From: DAOTXN01 sp034435435
GTDB taxonomy: Bacteria > Chloroflexota > Anaerolineae > S140-20
DNA length: 64,000 bases
Reading direction: 5' to 3'
Assembly: GCA_034435435.1 (NCBI GenBank)
Contig: DAOTXN010000122.1
Coordinates: 7,548-71,547, forward strand
Shown: piece by piece, positions 41,055-49,182 of the stretch
Numbering within the stretch: position 1 is the first letter of the stretch
Layout of the letters: each line of letters opens with the position of its first letter
Translations under genes and position numbers: made by a program
Notes under the pieces: model-generated
The model's input: only the letters and a program-made list of their open reading frames with translations
The model's database searches: none
What the model was told of the DNA's origin: nothing

Positions 41055-43997
41055 TCACCAGCTCTCGCGCCGCTTGCGCCGCACGATGAGCAAAACAGCC
41101 ATACCGATAAACACCGCCGAGGCCACGCCCATCCCGGCGGCGATGGTCCCCACCGGCAGTTGCCTGGACTGTCGCGCCGCCGGCCATTCGCTGACCACGA
41201 TCTGCGCGCCGACCGGGGCCGAGCTTTGCCCTTCGTCGTCCACGGCCTGGGCCACAAACGTGTAAACGCCCGCCGCCGACAAGGTAAACGAAATCTCGGC
41301 GCCGAGGGTGTCTGTCCAGCCTTCCCCCAACCCTTCCACCCGGTAGCGATACGCCAACGGCGTCAACTGGTCGTCGTTTGCGCTCAAGCGGAACTGGATC
41401 GGCTGGCTCACATAGGCCCGCAACGCCCCCGGATGCTCGACCGGTCGCCCGGCCACCGCTGCGCCGTCCAGAACCAGGCGCGGTGGGCGGCTGATCACGC
41501 GCAGGCTGAACTGCACCGATGGGCCGTAGGCCAGCGCGTCGCTGCGGGCGGCGGCCGTAAAGGTATACACCCCGCCCGGCAACCCGGCATAAGTGAGCGC
41601 GGCCTGTTTGCCGCCCAACGCGCTGGCAGGAATCAATCGCCAATCGAGATCGAAACCTTCCAGCCGATAGCGGTACGCCAGTTGTTGCGCGCTCAAGGTC
41701 GGCGCGATGGCCGTCAGATCGATGCGGATGGCGTCGCGGCCCAACGTCAGCACAACCGGGTCGCGGCCGTCAAAGGTTTTCCCCGCCGCCAGATGGGTCA
41801 CCCCGTCCAGGCGCAGGCCGGGCGCGCGGGGCCGGTACAACGCCACGCCGGTCTCGCCGCTAAAGAGCAGGCTTCCCGCTGGACCGGGGCCGATGCGGCT
41901 CACCAGGCCCACGCCCGGCGCAAACGCCCGCCACTGCCCTCCGTCCGTCGCGTAGACTTGCTCGCCCACGGCGACCCACACCACCCCGTTGGCGTCCTCG
42001 TACAGCGCCGAGACGGCCCCTGCCGGCAGGCCATCCGCCGGGCCGACGCCATGCCAGCCCTCGTCGCCAGTGGGATCAAAAGTAAACAGGCCCAGCGGCG
42101 CGCCCAGCCAGACCAGTCCGCGGCTGTCGCGCAACAAAGCCAGCGGTGTTGGCCCCATGGCCGGGCTGGCCGCTTCGCTCAACACGGTCTGCCAACCGCC
42201 GCCGGGATTGAAACTCAGGTTAAAAGGCCGGCCGGGGGTGATCTCGGTTGTGACCCACAGCTCGCCCAGGGCATCTTGCCACACGCGGCGCACGTGCAGC
42301 CCGGGCAGCGCGGCAAAAGTTTTCCAGGCGTCGCCGTCCCAGGTGTCCAGGCCGCGGTCGCCCGCCAGGTAGAGCGCGCCGTCGTTGGCGACGAGCATAT
42401 CGGCGTAGACCCCGCCGCTCAAACCATCGCTGACGGTGTGGCTGGCCCAGACGTCGCCGTCCCATTGCATCACCCCGCCGCCCTCCCCCAACATCACGGC
42501 CCACAGATTCCCCGCCTGGTCGCCCGCGATGCGGTCGGGGCGCAAGGAGAGCGTATAGGAAACACGCCGCCCAGAATCGAGCGCGATGCGGTTGACGCCG
42601 CCCGGCGTCGCCGCCCACAGGCTGTCCTGTCCATCGCCCCACAGGTCACTGACGCCGCCCGCCAGCAGCCCTTCGACCGGCGTCCATTGGGCGGCCTGGA
42701 TGCCGCGAGCCGGGCGATAGCGCCACAGGCCGCCCGGCAGGCTCCGCCGCGGGTCGGCCGACAGACCCAGCCACAGGTCGTCGTTTTCGTCCAACCAGAC
42801 ATCACTGACGGCTGCGCCCTGGAACCCGGTCAGCGGATAGCGTTCCCAGGCGTCCAGCGCCACGTAGGTCAGCCCGCCGACGGGCGCGCCGCCCCCGGCC
42901 GGCTGAAAGTGGGTAGCAATCCACACCCCGGTAGTCCCGGCGGGCGAGAAATCGGTCACGTTGCCGGTGAGCGGGGGCGTGATGGCGCTCCAGCGTTGGC
43001 CGTCGAACAGGCTCAGACCGCCGCCGACGCCGTTGGCGTCGGCCACATGGCGCGCCCACACCCGCCCATATTCGTCCAAGCGCAACTCTGCCACAAAGCC
43101 GGCCGCCATGCCGTCGGCGCTGCTGAAATTGGTCCAGCGTCCCTCGGCAAAGCGGCGCACGTCGGGGCGGGGATTGTTGTTGTTAAAGGCGTTGCGCACC
43201 CACACCGCGCCGCTCGCGTCCACGACCCATAACGGCTCGTTGGTGGGGCCGGCGGCGGCGATGATCTCGACTTGCCGCTGCACCATGTCGAACAGGTTGA
43301 AATAGGTGGTCCAGTTGGCTCCGTCAAAGTAGCCGATCTGCCCGCTGTCGGTGGCGATCCATGCGCCGTCGTCCCACGTCCACACATAGACCGGCGCGCC
43401 GCGCGGCAGGTTGGGGTCGGCCCCAAAGGGCCGCCACACGCCGCCGGAATAGTATCCGGCCCTGCCGCCCGCCAGCGTCCACACGCGCCCGCCCTCTTCG
43501 ATGGCCCACAGCGGGCCGTCGGCGTTTACCTCGATGATGTGCTTGAAGGCGGTGCTGAGCGTTTCGGTGACGTTTTCGTAGGTGGTCCACACGTCGCCGT
43601 TGAACACACTGATGGCGCCGTCGGGATGCGCGACCCACACGTCGCCGGCGTCGTCGGTCCACAGGTGGCTGATAGCGTCGGCGGCCAATCCGTCGGCGCT
43701 GGAAAAGGTCTGCCACAGCAGGCCGGCGTCGCGCCCTTTGATCGTATAGCGGCTCAGGCCGGCGGGTGTGCCGATCCACAGCGAGCGGTCATCTTGAAGC
43801 AACGCGGTCACGCCATTGCTTTCCAGGCCATCAGCGTGGGTAAAGAAGGTCTGGCTTTCGTCGCCGCCGGAAGGGAGCGGCGGTTGGGCGACGACGGGTG
43901 AGCGAAGCCAAAGCATCAGCAAACCGACAGCTAGAATAGAAGCCAAACAAGGGATAAACAAGACAGAGCGGTGTGTGGGCAGGCGCGACCGAGACAT
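41055..43997 (-). CDS. Two-component-regulator-type propeller protein without a kinase domain
   Basis: 980 residues. A signal anchor (FIPCLASILAVGLLMLWL) is followed by about 14 propeller repeats with the WIGTxxGLSRY and DGLxxxxVSxLxxDxxGxxWVA patterns (about 45-720), a Y_Y_Y domain (YRYRLEGFDLDWRLIPASALGGKQAALTYAGLPGGVYTF, about 770-830), an Ig-like domain and a C-terminal membrane helix (GTIAAGMGVASAVFIGMAVLLIVRR). It looks like the sensor half of a hybrid two-component system, with only a short basic tail where the kinase should be. It may signal through a partner or act as a surface receptor. CAGGAG precedes the ATG. Confidence 0.82.
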   Translation of the reverse strand: MSRSRLPTHRSVLFIPCLASILAVGLLMLWLRSPVVAQPPLPSGGDESQTFFTHADGLESNGVTALLQDDRSLWIGTPAGLSRYTIKGRDAGLLWQTFSSADGLAADAISHLWTDDAGDVWVAHPDGAISVFNGDVWTTYENVTETLSTAFKHIIEVNADGPLWAIEEGGRVWTLAGGRAGYYSGGVWRPFGADPNLPRGAPVYVWTWDDGAWIATDSGQIGYFDGANWTTYFNLFDMVQRQVEIIAAAGPTNEPLWVVDASGAVWVRNAFNNNNPRPDVRRFAEGRWTNFSSADGMAAGFVAELRLDEYGRVWARHVADANGVGGGLSLFDGQRWSAITPPLTGNVTDFSPAGTTGVWIATHFQPAGGGAPVGGLTYVALDAWERYPLTGFQGAAVSDVWLDENDDLWLGLSADPRRSLPGGLWRYRPARGIQAAQWTPVEGLLAGGVSDLWGDGQDSLWAATPGGVNRIALDSGRRVSYTLSLRPDRIAGDQAGNLWAVMLGEGGGVMQWDGDVWASHTVSDGLSGGVYADMLVANDGALYLAGDRGLDTWDGDAWKTFAALPGLHVRRVWQDALGELWVTTEITPGRPFNLSFNPGGGWQTVLSEAASPAMGPTPLALLRDSRGLVWLGAPLGLFTFDPTGDEGWHGVGPADGLPAGAVSALYEDANGVVWVAVGEQVYATDGGQWRAFAPGVGLVSRIGPGPAGSLLFSGETGVALYRPRAPGLRLDGVTHLAAGKTFDGRDPVVLTLGRDAIRIDLTAIAPTLSAQQLAYRYRLEGFDLDWRLIPASALGGKQAALTYAGLPGGVYTFTAAARSDALAYGPSVQFSLRVISRPPRLVLDGAAVAGRPVEHPGALRAYVSQPIQFRLSANDDQLTPLAYRYRVEGLGEGWTDTLGAEISFTLSAAGVYTFVAQAVDDEGQSSAPVGAQIVVSEWPAARQSRQLPVGTIAAGMGVASAVFIGMAVLLIVRRKRRESW

Positions 43998-44116
43998 GGA
44001 ACAACTCCTGACCTAGAAGGGAAACGACCCTATGCCAATACTATATCACAGAACGGGAAACGTGAAAAGGATAGAGTGGGATGGCAGAGAAGCGTCTATG
44101 GGGCAAATCCTGGGCT

Positions 44117-45676
44117 TTACCCCGTCTCGACCGCCCGATCGCCGCTCCAGGCTGTGCGGCGGCGTGAGCGCAACCGGCGGGCGCCCCATGCTTGCCAGAC
44201 CCCCGCCAGCGCCGTCAGGCCAAACCCCCCCACGTAGAGCAACATAAAGGGAACTGCATAAGAATTCCCCGCTCGCCACGCCGCTACTGCCGTCGTCAGG
44301 GCATATAGAGCCAATAGTCCCTCGCTCAGCGTAGATTTATCCAGCGGCAGGCGGTATGCGCTATCGCCCCATTGTCCTTCCTTGCCTTTTAACTGAAATT
44401 TCGGCGTGCGAACAAATTCCCCCCCGCGTCCGCGCAGCGCCTCCACGACCGCGCGCGTGTTGTTCAGTGCGATGCCGGCGCCCAGCAGAACCAGCGCCGG
44501 AAGATAGAGCATGCGACGCCGCCAATCGGGGTAGAGCGCCCGCTGGGCCAGCGCATAGACCAGCGGCGGGCCCAGGCTGGAGAAGCCCAGGTAGGCCATC
44601 GCCATAGGCAGGTGGGCGTCGCACGGGCTGAGAAAGAGAGGCAAAGAGCACAGCAACAGCACCAGCATCAGCGGATGGGCCAGATAACTGCTGAGATGTA
44701 CCAGCGCCATCAGTTTTTGCGCGGCAGTAAGTCGGCGCGGCGAAAAAAGCGCCCCATCCGTGTCCATCTGTGTCCATCCGGGGTTCAAAATCGGTCGCCA
44801 CAGCTTGCGCAGGCATTGAATCGAGCCTTTGGCCCAGCGGAACTGCTGGCGCTTAAAGGCCGACAGTTGCGGCGGCAGCTCGGCCGGAGCCGATACGTCG
44901 GGCAAGTACAGGCAGTCCCAACCCGCCAACTGGGCCCGATAGCTCAAGTCCAGGTCTTCGGAGATGGTGTCGGCGCTCCACCCGCCCACCGCGTCAATGC
45001 AGGCTCGCCGCCACACGCCGGCCGTGCCGTTAAAATTCATCAGCAGACCGGCCCGATTGCGCGCGGTCTGCTCGACCACGAAATGCCCATCCAGGGCCAG
45101 GCTTTGGGCGCGGGTCAGGGGCGAATAGTCGGCGTTGAGGTGCGCCCAGCGGGTCTGCGCCAGCCCCAGCCGAGGCCGCTCCAAAAAAGGCGGGATGGTG
45201 CGCCGCATAAAGTTGTCTGGGGGCAGAAAGTCGGCGTCAAAAATGGCGATGAATTCACCCCGCGCACGAGCCAACCCAAAAGCCAAAGCGCCGGCCTTGT
45301 ATCCACGCCGGTCGGGCCGGCGAAGCAGCTCGATGTCCACTCCACGCTGGCGGTGGAATTCGATTCGCGCACGGGCCAGGGCCGTAGTCTCGTCGTCCGA
45401 ATCGTCCAACACCTGAATCTGTAGCCGGTCGCGGGGCCAATCCAGGGCGGTCGCGGCGTCGATCAGACGCTCGATGACGTGGCGCTCGTTGTAGATGGGG
45501 AGCTGGAGGGTGACGGTGGGGAAATCGGTAAATTGGTAAATTGGTAGATTGGTAATTGGTAAATTGGGGAGGGGAGTGCGGTGGCGCAGGTATAGCACGG
45601 CCAATATCAGCGAGTTCAAGCCATAGATTGCCAACCACACTCCGGCGATAACGTATAGCATGCTAATAAAGGTCAC
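44117..45676 (-). CDS. Family 2 glycosyltransferase, cellulose-synthase-like
   Basis: 519 residues from a GTG with AGGAG upstream. One N-terminal and about four C-terminal membrane helices surround a GT2 domain with VLDDSDDET, the DADF metal motif, TISEDLDLSYRAQ and QQFRWAKGS (the QxxRW motif of processive enzymes). It probably builds a beta-linked glycan or glycolipid at the inner membrane. Two low-complexity runs lie inside the frame: ggtaaattggtaaattgg-like DNA at 45526-45577 (protein NLPITNLPIYQFTDF) just before the first strand, and gtccatctgtgtccatc at 44762-44778. Confidence 0.88.
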   Translation of the reverse strand: MTFISMLYVIAGVWLAIYGLNSLILAVLYLRHRTPLPNLPITNLPIYQFTDFPTVTLQLPIYNERHVIERLIDAATALDWPRDRLQIQVLDDSDDETTALARARIEFHRQRGVDIELLRRPDRRGYKAGALAFGLARARGEFIAIFDADFLPPDNFMRRTIPPFLERPRLGLAQTRWAHLNADYSPLTRAQSLALDGHFVVEQTARNRAGLLMNFNGTAGVWRRACIDAVGGWSADTISEDLDLSYRAQLAGWDCLYLPDVSAPAELPPQLSAFKRQQFRWAKGSIQCLRKLWRPILNPGWTQMDTDGALFSPRRLTAAQKLMALVHLSSYLAHPLMLVLLLCSLPLFLSPCDAHLPMAMAYLGFSSLGPPLVYALAQRALYPDWRRRMLYLPALVLLGAGIALNNTRAVVEALRGRGGEFVRTPKFQLKGKEGQWGDSAYRLPLDKSTLSEGLLALYALTTAVAAWRAGNSYAVPFMLLYVGGFGLTALAGVWQAWGARRLRSRRRTAWSGDRAVETG

Positions 45677-45754
45677 ACACGTTGCTCCTGCAAGACGAAA
45701 GACGAAGGACAGACGGCTTGGCTTCGTCCTTCGTCTTTTGGCTTTGGTCGTGAT

Positions 45755-47521
45755 TTACTTGAGATCGATCAATTCAAAGATGTGCTCGACGGCCTCGCGC
45801 CCCTTGACGCGAATCGGTTCCAGCTCGCGGGCCACCACGTGATCCTTGACCAGCGCGTAGGTCGAGGAGCCGAGCAAAATTTGGTTGGGCGACGCATAGT
45901 CCTGCAAGCGCTTGGCCAGGTTCACGCTGTCGCCGATGATGGTATAGTTTTTGATCTGCGCCGTGCCCACGTTGCCCACCACGGCGTCGCCGGTGTTGAT
46001 GCCCACGCCAAAGCTCAACCGATAGGCCGGCTCGACCGTTTGGTGATAGGCCAGAATGTCGGCGCGCATGGCCAGCGCGGCCCGCGCGGCTCGCAGCGCG
46101 TGGGCTTCCTGATCCACCGGGGCGTTAAAAAAGGCCATCACCATGTCGCCCTGAAATTTGTCGAGCGTGCCTTCCTGCATCAAGACCGCCTCGGCGCCCA
46201 GCGATAGATAGCGGTTGAGCACGTCCATCAAGCGTTCCGGATCCAGGTGCTCGCTGAAGGTCGTAAACCCCCGGATGTCGGCGAAAAAGGTGGTGACGGT
46301 GCGGCGCTCACCCCCTAGCCGCAGCTTTTCCGGGTCGGCCAGCAGTTGCTCGGCCACCTGCGGGGCCAGGTAGCTCATCAACACGTCGCGGATGTAGCGC
46401 GTGCGGGCCTCTAGCTGGCGGCGCTCGGTCAGGTCGTCCACGACAATCGCCACACCGGTGGTGGTGTGATTGGCGTCTTTGAGCGGCGACAGGCTCAGGC
46501 TGAGGTTGACCGTACCTCGCTGAGGCAGCTCCTGCTGAACCTCCCAGCCGGTGACCGGCTCATCGCGCGTTTTGACGGCCTGGAGCAAAGGGATGATCTG
46601 GTCGCGCAAGGGTCGCAATACTTCGGAATAGGACGTCCCTTCGGCTTGCGCAGCCGGCAAGCCCAGAATACGCTCGGCCGCTCGATTGAACAGCGTCACC
46701 TGGTCTTGAAAGTTGGTAGTGATGACCCCGCTGGTGATGGAGGCAAAGATATTGTCCATCAAGTTCTTGGCGTTGGCTACGCTGGCAAACAGGCGTGCGT
46801 TGTCGATGGCGATGGCGGCCTGATTGGCAAATGCGGTCAACACGTCGCGGTGTCGCTCGCCGAAAAGCCCCGAACGGATGCGATTATCCGCGTAAATCAC
46901 GCCAGTCACCTGGTCTTTGAGGCGCAACGGCACACACAGGATCGAGCGCAGATTGTAACTGACCACGCTCTCCTGGGCGCTGAAGCGGGGGTCCTCTTGA
47001 GCGTTGGTCGTGACCACCGGCTCGCCCTGGTCGGCCACGCGCTGCACAATCGTGCGACTGATGTCGAAGGACGAGCCTTCAATCGTCTCGCGGTCCATGT
47101 TGCGGGCGATGCGATACTCTAGCTCGCCTTTGTGGTTCTTGAGCATCAGGAAACCGCGCTCCGCCTGGGTGAGCTGGATGATCTGGTCCATCACCTGGTT
47201 GAGCACTTGCTCCAGGTCCAGCGACGAGTTGACCACCTGTGTGACGTGCAGCAGCGCTTCCATCTCGCTGCGGTCGCGTTGTTGGTTTTGCAGGCCCCGG
47301 CTCAATCGGGTGACGGCGGCCTGAACGCGTGGCATCAGCGCGTTTATCTCGGCCAACGACTGATTGAGTTGCGCCTGAGGAGTGGCCGGACGAACGGGTC
47401 CCATTTGCGCCAACGCTGTGCGCTGGCGCTCGATAGTGCTGCTTAGAATCTTCAGACTCTCTTGCAACGTCGCCAAGTCATCCTGGGCGATGATTTGCGT
47501 CGTGCTGGCTATACCACTCAC
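45755..47521 (-). CDS. Adenylate/guanylate cyclase with GAF and PAS domains
   Basis: 588 residues from a GTG with AGGAG upstream. An N-terminal coiled coil leads to a GAF domain (about 85-245, ERGFLMLKNHKGELEYRIARN...VPLRLKDQVTGVIYADNR), a PAS domain (about 255-370) and a class III cyclase domain (about 400-580). FFADIRGFTTFSE has the metal-binding Asp, DKFQGDMVMAFFNAP the second, and FGVGINTGDAVVGNVGTAQIKNYTIIGDSVN the transition-state region. It makes cAMP or cGMP in response to a ligand bound by GAF or PAS; it has no membrane segment. Confidence 0.92.
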   Translation of the reverse strand: MSGIASTTQIIAQDDLATLQESLKILSSTIERQRTALAQMGPVRPATPQAQLNQSLAEINALMPRVQAAVTRLSRGLQNQQRDRSEMEALLHVTQVVNSSLDLEQVLNQVMDQIIQLTQAERGFLMLKNHKGELEYRIARNMDRETIEGSSFDISRTIVQRVADQGEPVVTTNAQEDPRFSAQESVVSYNLRSILCVPLRLKDQVTGVIYADNRIRSGLFGERHRDVLTAFANQAAIAIDNARLFASVANAKNLMDNIFASITSGVITTNFQDQVTLFNRAAERILGLPAAQAEGTSYSEVLRPLRDQIIPLLQAVKTRDEPVTGWEVQQELPQRGTVNLSLSLSPLKDANHTTTGVAIVVDDLTERRQLEARTRYIRDVLMSYLAPQVAEQLLADPEKLRLGGERRTVTTFFADIRGFTTFSEHLDPERLMDVLNRYLSLGAEAVLMQEGTLDKFQGDMVMAFFNAPVDQEAHALRAARAALAMRADILAYHQTVEPAYRLSFGVGINTGDAVVGNVGTAQIKNYTIIGDSVNLAKRLQDYASPNQILLGSSTYALVKDHVVARELEPIRVKGREAVEHIFELIDLK

Positions 47522-47560
47522 TATCTCACTCCTAACCTAGACAGGGGCCTACAGGCTCAT

Positions 47561-47613
47561 CACAGATGGCGCGGAATCTTTTTCAATCCGTGCAATTCGT
47601 GAAATCCGTGGTT
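47561..47613. repeat. Second copy of the ccacagatttcacagatt-type palindrome
   Basis: This segment, which runs from cacagatggc through tttttcaatccgtgcaattcg to aaatccgtggttt, is related in reverse orientation to the repeat at 32172-32236. It lies in the gap between the SH3b protein gene and the cyclase gene. Confidence 0.65.
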
Positions 47614-47660
47614 TATTGGCTCATTATACTTCAGGACGGCGCACTGAGCAATGTATACGC

Positions 47661-48641
47661 TCACGGCAGCGGCACGAGCAGCACCTCAACGCCAACCCGT
47701 TCAGCCGCCCAGCCCACGTGCCCCTGGCCGTCGTCTACTTTCCACCACACCAGGTTGTCGGCTTGCTGCGGCCCTTCCAAAATGGTGACAACGGTTCCAT
47801 CGCTCAATTGGGCGATGGCTTCGCCGCCCAGGCCGGGATCGGCGCGCAAGTTGATGAACTGGTAGCGCGTCGTGACCCGCGCCCGCCCGCCGACGGTCGG
47901 CGAGGGTATGCCGCCTTCGGGCGTGGCGGTGGGTGTCAGCACTGCCGTGGCCGTCAGAATCGCCGTGGGTTCGGGCGGGGTGGTTGCTGTTGGAGCAGCC
48001 ACGGTCGGAGTCAGCGTGGGCGTCGGCGTGACGGTTGCTTCGGGCGGGGGCGCTGCCAGCGGCGGCGATTGGTCTGTCCAATCCAGCGGCACGAGCCAGG
48101 TCTCGCCGCCAAAAGCTTCGACTACCCAGCCGATCTTGCCTGCGCCGCCGTCCACGCTCCACCAGCGCAGGTCGCCCACGTCTTCTGGCCCGTCGATCAC
48201 GTCAACTTCCGCGCCGCCCACCAACTGCGTGATGACCGTGCTGCCGCTCAGCGTGGGTTGGTCGCGCAGGTTAAGCCCCAGTCCATCGCTGATGTTGACC
48301 CGCGCTCGCACGCCGGTGGTGATGACCTCCGGCGGAGGGCGCAAGGTCGCGGTGGGCATGGGTGTGTCGGTGGGAGGGAGGGTGGGTCTGAGCGTCGGCG
48401 TGGATGGCCTGACCGTCGCCGTGTTGGCGGGCGCCGTCAGCGGCGGCGTGGTGCTCTCCAGGGTGCTGGCGACCTGCATCGCTGTCGTGGTTGCTTCCAC
48501 GGCCGGAGTGGTGTCCTTGTCTCGTAGCACCAGCGCGTAAAAGAGGTAAAATAGTCCCCCCAATATAAGCGCGAGGACCATCACACCAACAATGACCACG
48601 ATGCCGCGTCTGGGAGATGAAGATTGCCCTACGCCATACAT
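47661..48641 (-). CDS. Membrane-anchored protein with two SH3b domains
   Basis: 326 residues. A membrane helix (GIVVIVGVMVLALILGGLFYLFYAL) leads into a Thr/Pro-rich stalk and two bacterial SH3 domains (LGLNLRDQPTLSGSTVITQLVGGAEVDVIDGP..., FINLRADPGLGGEAIAQLSDGTVVTILEGP...) joined by a second Thr/Pro linker. SH3b domains bind cell-wall peptides or glycans, so it is probably an envelope protein. AGGAGG precedes the ATG. Confidence 0.88.
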   Translation of the reverse strand: MYGVGQSSSPRRGIVVIVGVMVLALILGGLFYLFYALVLRDKDTTPAVEATTTAMQVASTLESTTPPLTAPANTATVRPSTPTLRPTLPPTDTPMPTATLRPPPEVITTGVRARVNISDGLGLNLRDQPTLSGSTVITQLVGGAEVDVIDGPEDVGDLRWWSVDGGAGKIGWVVEAFGGETWLVPLDWTDQSPPLAAPPPEATVTPTPTLTPTVAAPTATTPPEPTAILTATAVLTPTATPEGGIPSPTVGGRARVTTRYQFINLRADPGLGGEAIAQLSDGTVVTILEGPQQADNLVWWKVDDGQGHVGWAAERVGVEVLLVPLP

Positions 48642-48890
48642 TGCTCGCCTCCTGTGTGCTGATCCGTTCGTCGGTGCATACGCTGATGATCAGTAAACCA
48701 TCGCAAGTGTAGCACAAGTGGTAACAGACGCAATACATAGAAACTATTTTTCTCACTGACCGTATTGTACCCGGACCGGCGCTAAAGGGCAAGCGGCGAG
48801 CCGCACAAAAAAGGTAGCACGATGAGCGGGCTTGGCTAACCCGCACTAGAGAAAAGATTTCGTGTATAATTGTAACTGCTCAGGTGGGGA

Positions 48891-49094
48891 TATGACAACG
48901 AATTTTCGGGAACCTGTCCTTAGCTTGGCGAAGGATTGACCGAATGGCGTCGCCCAACCCTGCCCCGGGGCTGCCCGCGTTCTGCAGTGAGGCGTGGCGG
49001 CGCATCCCTTGGGACCACGGTCAGCGCGGCTGTGGGACCCAGGCCATCGGGCCGAGAAGCACAGATTCGCTCAATCCTTTGATTCGTTGTCATA
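48891..49094. mobile_element. 204-bp MITE-like element with 13-bp terminal inverted repeats
   Basis: The ends are tatgacaacgaat (48891-48903) and its exact complement (49082-49094). The inverted repeat resumes further in (aaggattgaccgaat against attcgctcaatcctt), with an extra segment of about 21 bases in the left arm. The right half is nearly identical to 37497-37599. No gene is inside. The remaining sequence of the 48642-49182 gap holds no gene; a tataat at 49118-49123 could serve the hydrolase gene, but lacks a clear -35. Confidence 0.75.
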
Positions 49095-49182
49095 TCTGCA
49101 CAGGCTGAACAGTTACGTATAATTAACGTGGGAAATGTTGACGAAGAAAAATGATTTTCGTTTCACAGAAAGGAAACCATTT

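Noticed and set aside
41160..43232. 690-codon open frame on the plus strand opposite the sensor propeller
   Set aside because: Shadow of the minus-strand gene; composition is Arg/Gly/Ala/His-rich nonsense with no motif.
48864..48870. tataat-like box at 48865 as a promoter
   Set aside because: No -35 at a usable distance, and it leads into the non-coding inverted-repeat element with no gene close behind.
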